Of a stretch of 64,000 bases of DNA, positions 9,701 through 20,040 are shown piece after piece (the stretch's first letter is position 1; every line of letters begins with the position of its first letter). A program made the translations under genes and the position numbers. This stretch comes from Owenia fusiformis (taxonomy: Eukaryota; Annelida; Polychaeta; Sabellida; Oweniidae): assembly GCA_903813345.2 (NCBI GenBank), contig CAIIXF020000008.1, positions 30,900,867 through 30,964,866 on the forward strand. The letters run 5' to 3'. Under the pieces are notes generated by a model. It made no database searches and had not been told where the DNA came from. It saw only the letters and a list, made by a program, of their open reading frames with translations.

Positions 9701-12602
9701 CAGATTAGCAGGTGTTCACATTTTAAGGTTTCTTGATTTGTGAGTCAATGGGAAATAACAAAATTGACCAAGAAATGTTTGAATATACAGGTTTTACTGT
9801 ACACATTCATTGTATAATTAAGCACATTAAGCAAATCATGGCTATTGGGGGTTGTCTCTGATGGACTGAGCAGTAAGATAACACTGTCTTCTCTATTGAC
9901 GTAAAAAAGATTGGGATGGGTAACACTATTACAAGAAGGACAACATTCTCTTTAACACCATAATAAAGTTGAATCAGTATGAACTAAACTAAAAGTACAT
10001 CTAGGCAGTGTAACCAGGTGGGCAAAAAGTGTTTCACTATTTTTTGGCCCACCCTATATATTGCAATAAGATATTAGAAGCATATATCAGGCAGTTTATT
10101 CAAGGCAATATTTAAAGAAAAAGTATAATATAAACTAATTCTGTGCTATATGCACCAAGAAATACATGTTTCGCCTTTATCATATTTATTTTTAGATCTT
10201 GAGTGGTTGAATGGCCCTCGTGAGGCTGAAAATATGGAGGTTGATATTGGATTCATTCCCCAGATGGAGCTCCGAAACACTGCTCCATCTATCCATGCTT
10301 ATAATGGTGGGAAAGATAACAGAGAAACATTTATAGAAAAGAAAGAATCTGCAAAAGAAACTGCTGTGAAGTCAATTAAATGGAAGGAGGAGATATCTTT
10401 CCAGAAATGTGCCAATAAACTTGAAGTTGCCTTTTACCCTTTTAAAGAAGTAAGACTCTCTCTTAATAACTTAACTCTACACATGATAACTCTCATTCAG
10501 AAAAATGGTTATAGTATACTAATTTGTTTATTAAACAGAGTAAATATCATTTTTAGCATACAAACTTACAAGTATGGAACTTGAACTTTAGCGAGAAATA
10601 CATTTGAATGAAAATAAGAAATGATTTAGAATTTCATCGATTTCAACTGTTTATCAAGTCTTTATCATATTTTTTTGCAATATGTAATAATTCTGATTTG
10701 AGTAATTAAAAAATACAAGATAGGAATAAAGGCCTGATAAATGCTTTATGATCCACACTTAAATCCTTCAAAAGTAAAATACTAATCTTTAAATATTGTA
10801 GTGCTCATTAAAATGACATTCTCTTTCATTCTAGGTAACCTACCATAATTTCACAGAAGTTTTTACAAAAGCGCGGAAAGAGAATAAGCTCGTCCATCAG
10901 GTGCTTCTTTGGGGCGCCCTGGACGACCAAAGTTGCTGAGGTTCGGGGCGGACCTTGAGGGAGACTGCTCTCCAAGATCCGCCCGTTGTAAAGCTCCTCC
11001 AGGAGAAGTTCTTGAGTACTTGGTCACTTGTGGCTGATTTGGAGGTATTTTAAAAAATATTTTCTTTATGACCACCAGAAGTGGTGACATTTGGTGTTCG
11101 GAGGTTTGTGTTCGGTGTACAGCAGTCAGTGTCTGTAACAAATGGCAAGTTGTGACATTTTACATGTTCATTGATGATATTCATCATCATATATTAGTCG
11201 TTTTATGTTATTTTTTAACATAGGATATGCAGTTATAACAATATTTAATCCGCAATGTGAAAAAACAGTTTTGCCAAAGATTTAATTAAATGACATTAAA
11301 TATTAGTTAAATATTTAATCTTTACTTCCACTAGTATAACAAATTCCACTTTGCTGACAAAAATATACTAAAATATGTTTGTTGTTTTCCAGGCTTATAA
11401 AGCCAACAAAGAGATGCCAGAGTTGGCTTTGAGTGCCGAGAGGTCTCTAGAGGCTTACAAATTCCCTGTTGAGATGATGGTCATCCAACCAGATGGCGTT
11501 GTTGTGCATAGAACTAACGCCAATGAATTCCTCGATGAAGGGCATGAGATGTCTTTCATGGAGTCTGGGTATGTTACACTGCTTAAACTGCAAATCAGAA
11601 TCATTTGGTAGTACATGTATTTTTAATTTTTAGAATTTGCCATTGCAGAATATTTATTGAGTAAGTGTCATTCTAAGCAAAAATCACAAAAAGCAGATTT
11701 ATCACCCTATGCAGACAGAGCCTGTGGGAAATATTGGGTGCGGAGCAAATGAGCGGAGGGTGCGGAGCTAACAGTCATTTTTGAATTTAAATTTGGGATA
11801 TTTCTGAAACTAAGCCGTTTTGGGACTTCAAATATACCAAGATATGTGTATTTGACACCAAATATCAATACAATTGTGAAAATAGTAGCGCAATTCATTC
11901 TATAGCGACGCAGTGTGCCTTAAACCTTTCCCAGACCTATATATTTTGAAATTATCCTTTTAATACTGAGTCCCCAGCATTCATAAAAAATGGTGTTCAA
12001 GGTACACTATCTATACAAATTATTTTTGCATCTTGGAAGCCAGGCAGTATCTGTGTGATTTTATAAAAATTCGGAATTTTTATAAAATCACACAGATACT
12101 GCCTGGCTTCCAAGATGCAAAAATAATTTGCCTGGGTAGTGTATCTTGAACACCATTTTTTATGAATGCTGGGGACGCAGTATTAAAAGGATAGTCTCAA
12201 AATATATAGGTCTGGGAAATGTTTAAGGCATACTGCGTCGCTATTAAATGAATTGCACTACTATTTTCACAATTTTATTGGTATTTGGTGTCAAATACAC
12301 ATATCTTGGTATATTTGAAGTCCCAAAACGGCTTAGTTTCAGAAATATCCCAATTTTATATTCAAAAATGACCGTTAGCTCCGCACCCTCCGCTCATTTG
12401 CGCCGCACCTAATATTTCCCACAGGCTCTGTCTGCATAGGGTGTTTATGTGAGGATATATTTAAGCTATATAGCCTATTCATTTGGATTGACCTGATTTT
12501 TCCAGATTTGATGATCCCAGTGGTGTAGCCTACCTTAAGTTTCTGAAGGAAGGTCTTAGGCTAGCTGAGGAACAGAAGGCGACTCATACTGCTGAACTAT
12601 AG
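749..12602 (+). CDS. SELENON: Selenoprotein N, complete, ten coding exons, 576 aa with one selenocysteine
   Basis: Exons: 749-1047, 1500-1578, 4117-4227, 7067-7263, 7623-7778, 9484-9635, 10196-10449, 10835-11044, 11393-11568, 12506-12602. All junctions are GT-AG and phases join without a break. The family is an ER membrane glycoprotein acting as a calcium sensor and redox activator of SERCA, needed in muscle. Seen here: a Kozak-type start (CACCATGG), a cytosolic N-terminus, one membrane segment at about residues 44-62, an EF-hand loop at 103-114 (D-x-N-D-D-G-Y-L-S-x-D-E), conserved motifs [23 protein letters not shown] and [13 protein letters not shown], then the redox motif S-C-U-G with Sec at residue 451. 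The length matches the vertebrate protein (556-590 aa). TTG at 740 is in frame upstream but the ATG is far better placed. Exon 5 is followed by a tandem array of its own 3' end, and the last intron holds a large palindrome. Identity is recognised from family motifs, not from an alignment. Confidence 0.95.
1143..1252. repeat. Small hairpin repeat (MITE-like) in SELENON intron 1
   Basis: A segment near 1144-1172 (GGGAGGTAATGTCATCCATG) is inverted near 1223-1252 (CATGGACGACATTGCCTCCC) with few mismatches, making about 28-base arms around a 50-base loop. No target duplication was identified. Confidence 0.5.
2220..2305. mobile_element. 86-bp MITE with perfect 9-bp target duplication
   Basis: The element begins TAGCCTTGCCCAAGT and ends ACTTGGGCAAGGCTA, about 18-bp near-perfect inverted ends. 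It is flanked on both sides by AGGTTGACA (2211-2219 and 2306-2314). A 9-bp duplication suggests a Mutator-type transposase as mobiliser, by known family habits. It lies in SELENON intron 2. Confidence 0.65.
2505..2785. repeat. Foldback repeat with roughly 50-bp arms
   Basis: AAAATATTTGAAGCAAATGT near 2505 and its inverse near 2785 form arms of about 52 bp, including the motif GGTGCTCATA, around a roughly 180-base spacer. It resembles a non-autonomous foldback element in SELENON intron 2; no coding potential is visible. Confidence 0.5.
4693..5542. mobile_element. Non-autonomous mariner-type element with long inverted ends
   Basis: Ends read CCAGGTCGTTCAATAAGTTC on both strands and are flanked by TA, the Tc1/mariner target. 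Inverted similarity extends about 200 bp inward on each side, including GGGTAGGCGGGGCAC near 4870 and GTGCCCCGCCTACCC near 5355. The 850-bp element has no clear transposase frame. It sits in SELENON intron 3. Confidence 0.75.
5928..6959. mobile_element. Degenerate mariner transposon, 1032 bp
   Basis: Inverted ends of about 30 bp (CGAGGGGGGATTCATAAGTA) are flanked by TA at 5926-5927 and 6960-6961. The interior carries a remnant of a mariner transposase N-terminus. Frame breaks make it inactive. It sits in SELENON intron 3, opposite the neighbouring 4693-5542 element. Confidence 0.85.
6311..6502 (+). pseudogene. Mariner transposase N-terminal fragment
   Basis: A 63-codon frame contains a run resembling the first helix-turn-helix of mariner transposases (motifs [14 protein letters not shown] and KSTVYRWYS). 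It is broken soon after, and downstream frames are littered with stops. It lies inside the 5928-6959 element. Confidence 0.6.
7670..8990 (+). repeat. Tandem array made from the SELENON exon 5 end plus its splice donor
   Basis: The last 105 or so bases of exon 5 (from FHPRPF onward), the donor AG|GTAGGT and about 35 intron bases recur as 120-137 bp units. Nine copies are clear counting the true exon (donors near 7778, 7915, 8048, 8185, 8305, 8440, 8570, 8693 and 8825), with a decayed tenth near 8935-8990. Copies still read [11 protein letters not shown] and keep the donor but lack an acceptor, so they should not act as exons. Intervening intron sequence carries stops. Confidence 0.9.
10835..11044 (+). 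CDS. SELENON: SELENON exon 8, selenocysteine-encoding exon
   Basis: This 210-nt phase-0 exon encodes 70 residues, the redox core of selenoprotein N, with the in-frame TGA as its 35th codon. Upstream of it reads [17 protein letters not shown]; downstream continues [10 protein letters not shown], then an F-L-S-T-W-S-L-V segment as in the vertebrate protein. A gene finder treating TGA as stop would truncate the protein at residue 450 or skip the exon. The coding potential after the TGA, and two further exons in phase, show read-through is intended. The exon is more GC-rich than its surroundings because of the hairpin it encodes. Confidence 0.95.
10937..10939 (+). other. SELENON: UGA selenocysteine codon (Sec451)
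   Basis: TGC TGA GGT encodes the Cys-Sec-Gly redox motif of selenoprotein N. Frame is open for 35 further codons in this exon and for two downstream exons ending in a genuine TAG at 12600. Recoding depends on a SECIS element in the 3' UTR and, in this family, on the hairpin immediately downstream. Confidence 0.93.
10946..10984 (+). promoter_or_regulatory. Selenocysteine redefinition element (SRE) hairpin
   Basis: Six bases after the UGA the coding RNA can fold into a long hairpin: GGGCGGA (10946-10952) pairs with TCCGCCC (10978-10984), then after one C-A mismatch CTTG (10954-10957) pairs with CAAG (10973-10976), then 10959-10963 pairs with 10968-10972 (one G-U) around an ACTG loop. Human SELENON is known to carry a stem-loop at the same spacing that stimulates UGA readthrough. 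The pairing is seen directly; the function is inferred from that homology. Confidence 0.8.
11703..12443. mobile_element. 741-bp near-perfect palindrome (foldback element)
   Basis: Two arms of about 370 bp are inverted copies meeting at a single central base (12073), with only scattered mismatches. Outer ends read CACCCTATGCAGACAGAGCC on each strand, and TTTAT flanks both sides (11698-11702 and 12444-12448), a likely 5-bp target duplication. There is no coding frame. It fills most of the last SELENON intron, between exons 9 and 10, and would make a very stable RNA hairpin in the pre-mRNA. Confidence 0.85.
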
Positions 12603-13094
12603 CATGACCTCCTTCCCAAACCCTTTCCCACTTCCTCTAGGTGTAACTGCAACTTTATTGACAATTCTGTTGTCATGTGATATATCATGGATTGATCGGA
12701 AAACTGTGATTTCAATCTGTTATTTTGTAAATTGAGAGGTAGCGAAACATTACGTGTCTAATCAGCTTTGATTAATAGATCAGGCAATTTATACTGTAAA
12801 TTGCTTTCATTTGATGCCTGTTTAAATTCGGCAGATTTGTGGATTGATAAAAACTGCCAAATTGAGTGTCTGTCAATTTTTTGAAAAATACTCATAATCT
12901 ATTGATGGGTCAATCTGCTAAATTAAGTAGCCAAAATTTCAAATTTTGCCCAATCTGCCAAATTAGCTTCTAATATGAGCTGCTAATACATACATTCTAT
13001 TATATTATACAGATCTCTTGTTTAAGGAGAGGGAAATTATGAAATTATTTTTAATTACTTGAATGTTACCCACAAATCTGTTGATTCTTGGATA

Positions 13095-13141
13095 CAGGGT
13101 GTTCCCTGAATTCTAAAGTTCCATATTTCTGGGACACCCTG
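13095..13141. mobile_element. Tiny mariner-derived MITE
   Basis: CAGGGTGTTCCC at the left and GGGACACCCTG at the right form inverted ends only about 25 bp apart, preceded by TA. It lies in the SELENON 3' UTR. The CAGGGTG end is shared with larger elements at 18840, 20041 and 52706. Confidence 0.5.
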
Positions 13142-13441
13142 TGATTTTAACTGCTGTGTCATTTACAGTGATTTGAAAAGATGTAGCAAAGCTTTAAAAG
13201 GTATATATATTGTAAACTATATTTTAGCTAAAGCTGCTTTTACATGCAAGTCATTTATGAGGAACCACTAAATGAGAATTTATTGCTGACATATTGGCAA
13301 CTACAGTATGTATAACTATATGTGCAAATCTCTCTCTACACTTTGACTAATATGAAATGTGGAATTTTTTCTCAAGATGTTTATCAAAGCGGCCTTTGGC
13401 AGCCAATTTATTCACATGTATTTTGATCTAATAGATATTTA

Positions 13442-13531
13442 CAGTAAGACCTCTGTAAGTGGAACACCTTTGGTACTGTTCCACTTTCGGTGGTGTTCCA
13501 CTTACAGAGATGTTCCACTTAACAGTTTTTC
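13442..13531. mobile_element. Pogo/Tigger-like MITE fragment with GTTCCACTT units
   Basis: It begins CAGTAAGACCTCTGTAAG after TA and carries repeated GTTCCACTTNCAGAG motifs. The same body occurs at 36911-37073 and 54809-55071. The family assignment rests on the CAGTAAAACCT-type end only. Confidence 0.45.
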
Positions 13532-14288
13532 TAAATATTGTGAGAGTCTAAGTCATGTTGTATTTTATATAAATGTGTTTAATAATGTATTTTATGGATC
13601 TCAGTATTTTTGTAGAATTTTGCCATTGTTTAATATAGAGGACACTGCATGTATGTAATGCAGTATTGAAAACGTGTACAACATTTTAGCAGAATTTAAG
13701 GCTATATACACTCGCATAAGCTTCAATGGTTTGTCAGGTTAACTCCTTATTGGACTAAATGTTAAAAACTCTGTCTGTTTGAAAAATCATAAGAGTTATA
13801 GATTTCTTACCTAAAGAAAAAAATTAAATTCATATATGCACTTCAACATGGGGTCCAATGGGGAGTAATGATTGCCAGATCTTTTGTGGGGAGTGTATGT
13901 TTAATATTAAAAACACTGCAGTATTGAAAATGTAAGTGTATGAGTCTAAGGCCTTATATTGTGCTTCTAATACTCTTTGCTCTCCAGGCTATTTCTTGTA
14001 TGTGAGCACACATTTAGGTGAGATTACATTACCATATGCACTTTATCATTGGTAATTTTCAATGAATTCCACAAATGTTTTTTTCAAAAATTATCTATGT
14101 TCCATAAGTTGATCTATGAAATGCAGTCTAGCTACATGTCCCTGTGACCCCTCTCCCACTACTTGAGTACACAGGCAAAGAAAAACTCCCACATAGAGGG
14201 GGGAGGTGGGCACAACGGCTTGTAGCCAGACTATATGAAATGCAAATATGATTCAATTATGCCAAGTTATCTAAAATAGGTCAATCAG

Positions 14289-14346
14289 TTGCGCTTATGA
14301 TGTTTCCTTTTTAAACGTTAGAAATTGGGGACGGATGATAATGCAA
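14289..14346 (+). promoter_or_regulatory. Candidate SECIS element in SELENON 3' UTR
   Basis: ATGA at 14297-14300 is followed after 12 nt by an unpaired AA start (14313) and, after the apical loop and an 11-nt return strand, by GGA (14333-14335), giving the ATGA / AA / GA layout and spacing of a eukaryotic SECIS. Helix II pairs GTTTCC with GGGGAC (two G-U) plus T-A pairs, with two T-T mismatches. A lower helix pairs TTGC (14289-14292) with GCAA (14343-14346). It lies about 1.7 kb past the stop and before the poly(A) signals. The fold has weak points and no program was run. Confidence 0.4.
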
Positions 14347-14828
14347 TGGTATGACTTGGAGTCGGGATAATTTGTCATTTTATGAATTCCATATTTGCCA
14401 TTACTTTTCAATTCTCAGTATATACTAATAATTCGATAAGGATAAAAAATATGGCTTTTCTGGACATTGTATCAACTGTACATATTATATTACATGAAAC
14501 TGGGTTCGTATTCTTTCTCTCAGAATCTGGCTTTCTCTCTGCATAGTCAAGTTTATATATGTGTAAGGTGAATCAGTTATAAGATCACAAATGATGATGT
14601 CATGACAACCATGGAACAACAATTGACTTATGAATTTCTAGTTAAGACTGCTTACACAAATTACCTTGAATTTTTGAATAGTTTTTCTATATTCATTATA
14701 TTTTGATATGTCATATCATCCAAGAATTCCATGTTCAGCCAGAATGTTTGCTTTTAAGCAGGTGTTTGGGTTTGATATTATCAAACATTTATAACCGCAT
14801 GTTCTATGCTATTGAATATTTTTTTAAT

Positions 14829-14848
14829 AATAAAAAGCTGGCAATAAA
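14829..14848 (+). terminator. Probable poly(A) signals of SELENON
   Basis: Two AATAAA hexamers lie at 14829-14834 and 14843-14848, about 2.2 kb downstream of the stop codon. I noticed no AATAAA in the first kilobase after the stop, though I did not scan exhaustively. A 3' UTR of this length would include the SECIS candidate and resembles the long 3' UTR of the human gene. Confidence 0.45.
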
Positions 14849-16309
14849 TTTTAATCTCATCTATGAGGCTGCTAATATGAATTTTATTTTGTTTGTCTTT
14901 TCTACATGCTACAAAGCGATAGTATACGACGTTTAGAATCTCGATTTTGGATCCATTATCTCAATGCAGTTTCATTTAGGGCGTTCCCTTTCTCCCCCTG
15001 CGGACCTTTAATTCAGTTAGTTATTCTCCTTTAGAAATGTTATCATTTGCGAATCTATCTATACCCTAAATGAGTTCTACGTATGAGGTAAGCTAATATG
15101 AAAATATATTAGGCTTAAATGGACATGATAATTGAGAAAAATGTTGAATATCTTAAACTTGGCGCAGATAGCACGCGGGGTAAAGAGGCCATTTATTAAT
15201 TTTGTGGGATTTCTTTGTAACAAAAAACTGTTTTTCAATTTGTCCAAATGTATGTAGTTGGCACTTTATTATGAAAAAGTATTCAACGACGTTACAGCAA
15301 AATGAACGCAAAGTACGCACATGCGTACGCTCAATGCTTCTGAGAAAATTGTTTTTGTAAAAAAAATAGTTAAAATAGATAATAAACATTATCCGAATGA
15401 ATGAACTTTTCATTTTTTCAATAATAGTACATACATGACATAATGGTAATTGAAAATATCTATTGGTCCGAGATTCAGTTAATGGTACTGGAATGAGATG
15501 AGTGTGGGGCAGTATATGCATTCACGATTTATTTCTTTATTTTCAATAAGATCTTATAACATATTTTATAAAACTTCAGGTTTAAGTTCTGGTTTCACTT
15601 GCAAGGGAGTTTAACCTTGCATATAAAATCGAAACGCAAACCAATACGTATGACCAATACCAATCGCCCATACAATATGCATCGCTTAAATATTTTCCGT
15701 TCACGTTTAGGTTGTGAAAAACATTGCAAGGTTAAACTCCCCAATAATTCAAAATAATGCCAATAACAAATATAAAAACAACGCATTTGATTGCCAATTA
15801 TAGTTTTACCAGATCGAGATGAAATTGGCCAAAAATGGATCATTGAACATACATGCATTAAAACAACATTGCCGGTTGGACGAAGAAACAGTGACTGGGT
15901 CATTTCAATAAATTATGCTCAAATATACAATTTACTTATAGTGGCCTTGAATTTTTCCGTTTTGATTTTACATTTTAACAGTCGCTGTGTCAGTTCAAAT
16001 CGGTTAAGTACAAGCGGAGTACAAGCCGATGACAATCACGTTTACATGCCGTATATTCTCTGTTTTCAGAATTGAGTCAAACACATTTTATCTCATATAA
16101 CTTTCTCATTCTCCCGATCTCTCTGAAGCATTTATATGAAGTAGCCAATTAGACGTTTGCAAGCGCGTTGTGGTTGTCGTTGTTTATAATAAGTCATTCG
16201 AATACAAAATACAAGTAGCCTTATTGAGAAAATAGGATTACTAATAGCAACGTTCATGTTCATGCAAGCAAAATATTAGAACACATATAACATTTTTGAG
16301 CAGAATTGA

Positions 16310-16680
16310 CACCTGAGCAGTGTAGCCTAGGTGGTTAGAGACTGTGGTAGAACGTACCGGGGGGATACAAGGTCCCGCGTTCGAGCCCCAGGTACGGCGT
16401 TCTAGATAATAGTTCTACAGGACACTCGGTCCGAAGGTCCAACCGTTTACCGGCCCTTGGCATGGGTTGGTTCTCTGACTGCTCTTGTCGGAGACAGATT
16501 GTGAGACTGTGGTTGGTTCCTCCACTGACGAGCTATAGGAGACGCCGGGAGTCATACAGTATGGTAGCGGGCCCCCACCAAGGGCAGTAGTGGAACGACG
16601 CGAATCGGTCCCAGTATGGTTGCCTTGCAACTGAAGCGACTCGAGGAAATCATGCCATTCGCGGTGACCCAGAAAAGACT
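16310..16680 (+). mobile_element. tRNA-derived SINE
   Basis: The 5' part carries a polymerase III A-box-like run (TAGGTGGTTAGAG near 16328) and a B-box (CGTTCGAGCCCC near 16378), with tRNA spacing. It is followed by a roughly 280-bp GC-rich body unlike the surrounding AT-rich DNA. Just beyond it, 16783-16824 holds three copies of a 14-bp unit (ACAAGTACGCAAAA). The exact 3' end is uncertain. Confidence 0.55.
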
Positions 16681-17609
16681 TTTGCTTGTTGATACAACAA
16701 TCAATTTCTAAGTTTAATTTATTTATTAAAATGAAATAAACATATTATTCCTCTTCAACACATTCTATGTCTCATTTAATACGTACGCAAAACAAGTACG
16801 CAAAACAAGTACGCAAAACACATATAAAATAAAAATGGTTTATATGTCCCTGTACCACCATAGTAAAGATCTAACTTATATTTCACAGGCGAGACTTTTA
16901 TATTTTGTTAGATCTTTTAAACTCCAGTTGACCTTCCAATACATTCCTTACAATCTCAAACATAATATCTCCGAAACGATCATATGTAAAAAAAATGGTG
17001 AAGTTATCAAGGATTCAAAGTGCCAAAATGTGGAAAATTGTTTAAACTCTCCCAAATAATCAAAATGGTTACCATAAAATAGAAAAATGAATGGTCGCCA
17101 AACTTCACACACGTGTACCCCTTGGACTGGCACTAAGTTGGAAACGGTAGGGATTGGCAGTCAAATACAAAATCAGTAGTCGATTCCTAATTATGCGGTC
17201 GGAAGTCTTGTTTCGATCTGCGCAGTCTCACAATCTATTTATTACCATTAGAATTCACAGACGCGGATAATTCGTACAATAATCAGACTATAATAATGTA
17301 TTTTCTTTGAAAAAAACAAAGACAAGACAAAAACTTGGCAGGAAGATGAGTGTTAGAGATCAAATAATGATGGTGATCAGAAGAATGGATACAACAATAA
17401 GATAATGTAGCTTCGTCACCTCGGTGGGAAAATTCCTAAAACAAGGGCGCGTCCATTTGCATTCTTGGTGCTGAGAATTTGATATTTTATTAGAACCCAG
17501 GATAAACCTTCCCTTCATTCTTGTCGGATCGGAACACGTTTGTCACATCTATATTTGAGATCAACTTTAGCTTTCCAAATGCAGGGTAATAGCCAACTGT
17601 ACAGAACAC

Positions 17610-17735
17610 ATACAAGGCATCAAAATGCAAAATGTCACTACCTGCTATTTAATACAGACGCCAACCGCCGCCGCAAAGAAGTATGAAAGCATAAGAATAT
17701 GTGGCCATTTGTGGTGGTGACATAATAATATTGTT
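17610..17735. mobile_element. GTCACCAC-family short element
   Basis: Starts ACAAGGCATCAAAATGCAAA, then GTCACTACCTGC, TACAGACGCCAACCGCCGCC, and ends GTGGTGGTGACATA. Beginning and end are inverted with respect to each other (GTCACCAC / GTGGTGAC). Related copies occur at 26716, 30638, 46830, 51838, 52568, 57340 and 58925. Confidence 0.55.
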
Positions 17736-18839
17736 TTCATTTATGCAAATTAGGTGTAGGCCGAATTTATAAGTACGAGGTTCAGAATGCACCAGGTATA
17801 TAATACTAGCATTGGATTTGATTTTTTCAAGAATTTCAAATTGAATTTGAAAGAATGATTCTCTCGAACAGGATGATGAACATGCTTTTAAAAAACTGCA
17901 ACACAAAATGTTCTCCTATTACCTCCTATTTTGGCTCGATCATGGTCGTTCGCATTCCCAATTCAAAATCTGGGAAACCCCACGGGTGTTAAAACACGAA
18001 TATACCATGAGCACATGCTTTGAGGATCCGCGTTGTTTGAACCTACCGCCGAGCACACTTATACATTAAGACCCGTTACACAGTCATGATACCGCCGAGC
18101 AAGCTCATTGCATCATCGGGTCTGCTTTACCCCCGTGAAACCCGCTGCCTATATTTGAAAATCAGCCTAGATACGCGCCTCTTGGCCCACTTCATTTCAT
18201 TCTAAAGCATTCCCCATTGAGTGGTCTTCCAGGATGAGTCTTGATAGGAAATAATTCAATATCATATTTTTTCCAAGTTAGATTCTTTCATTTCCTGCAT
18301 TCTGATATCGGTGAACCAGTAGAATCCACAAGCGATTGTACATGATTGAAACAAAAAACTTATCAATGGATTTCAGTTATGGTATCTGCAATTTTATTCT
18401 ATCGAACACTCTTTTTACAAATTTGACATTACAGATATAGTTTATTTTGTATTAATAGTATAAACATTTCATTCTTATTCTTTAAAGTAAGGCAGATAAA
18501 TCATTACAAATATAAATATCCCATTTATTGTGGAAAACTACTGAACGGTATCCATGTCCAAAATATGCTCAGTCAAAGTGGAATACATAAATATAAACTC
18601 ATTATGCTTTAAATTCATTATATATTCAAAACCTTTCCAAAACCTTAACTCTGTACATACTGTATACCAATCTATTACCCCACTATTGTCATAATAACAT
18701 TGAATAGAATATACAAAACAAAATATTAATACATTGAACTTGATTTCATTAACTTAAAATGATGCTACTATGAGAAAATCAAAAATCCAGACTTTGAAAC
18801 TCATGTACTGTAGAGGCATTATGTGACAATACACATGTG

Positions 18840-19126
18840 CAGGGTGTCCCGAAAGTATGCCCCCTAGGCAGACATATACCAATGTCTCCATGCAATGTGT
18901 CATATATCATTATAAAGCGTATGTAAAGCTTGGTGTAAAACTGACTTTAATTTTGGCTAAACCCTTCATTTTGAAATACCTGTAACTTTTTCCCATTTGT
19001 GAGTTGAACCATGATATTTGGCAATCAATGTAACTTTGAATGAGTTTTAAAATGATATATGACAAATACTATGAAGACATTGGTATATTTCTGCCTTAGG
19101 GTCCCCCATACTTTTGGGACACCCTG
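18840..19126. mobile_element. Mariner-derived MITE, 287 bp
   Basis: The left end CAGGGTGTCCCGAAAGTATG is matched by an inverted right end (CATACTTTTGGGACACCCTG). The interior also shows inverted similarity. TA follows the right end. No coding frame is present. Confidence 0.65.
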
Positions 19127-19654
19127 TACATGGTGATCATTTTGAACAAAATGGGTAAGAACAGTTTTTTAAACTATCATGACTGTTAGAAGTCATCTTC
19201 AGTGCACGTAACATCTAAAATTCCAATTACATGCATATTGTGCACAATAGTTGAATACATGTTTTATTTGTTTTTATGCGTTAAATGTTTGATCTCATTT
19301 GTTTCTACAATGTATTTATTGGATGCACAGATTGAGTGCCACTGCTCTAAAAGCATTTTTCCAAATAAATAAATAAAAAATTTATGGGACATATTAAAGA
19401 GCATTATCTGTATACGATACTCAATATTTCTGGACATAATATTGTATATACCCTCACAATCTTTTCCATAGCCTTAAACATGTGTATCTAACATTTACCC
19501 TTTACAATTAAAGTCATAATCTAATTTCATTATTAATCCGATCTAATCTGCACAGTCATGATGATTTACTCAAAATTATTATTACTGATAAAATACTTTT
19601 TTTAATCAAAACATGTGTAAGAGATTAATTATAGACAACTAATTTATTGAATTA

Positions 19655-19733
19655 CCATGACATTTCAATGTTACCATGACATTTCAATGTTACCATGACA
19701 TTTCAATCTTACTATGATATTTCAATCAACTTG
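19655..19733. repeat. 19-bp tandem repeat, about four copies
   Basis: The unit GTTACCATGACATTTCAAT is repeated three times almost exactly, followed by a diverged fourth copy. It lies in AT-rich intergenic DNA. Confidence 0.8.
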
Positions 19734-20040
19734 ATGAGATGACATCTATTAAATATACGAAAATGTACATACATTTTTACATCAATAAACATATACAAAA
19801 TAAATGTGTACAGAGATCATAATATGGACAGAACATATTGAGTATAAATGTACATTAGTATAAATTATGTACAAATACATACATATCTTTTAACATACAA
19901 TATTGAAAATATCAAAATCCATAAAATGTAAGCTATTATATCAAATAATAATACAATGGTCGGATTTCAGTCACATTTTACATTTTTGAATTAAAACTAC
20001 ATTTCTTTGTAAATTCTATAAAATATCAGAGACTTTAATA

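Noticed and set aside
10937-10939. TGA as a nonsense mutation making SELENON a pseudogene
   Set aside because: The S-C-U-G context, the downstream hairpin and intact frames in the following exons show a selenocysteine codon.
10863-11141. 92-codon minus-strand frame opposite the SELENON Sec exon
   Set aside because: It is the antisense shadow of a GC-rich coding exon; no family motif is visible and the plus-strand reading is strongly supported.
15153-16075. Frames of 94-122 codons on both strands between 15.1 and 16.1 kb
   Set aside because: No splice-consistent neighbours, no recognisable domain, and all overlap one another on opposite strands.
18740-18815. Alternative terminal EML exon reading FKVWIF on the minus strand
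   Set aside because: Acceptor context is poor and the match to the family ending is weak; the exon at 21655-21679 fits phase, acceptor and motif.
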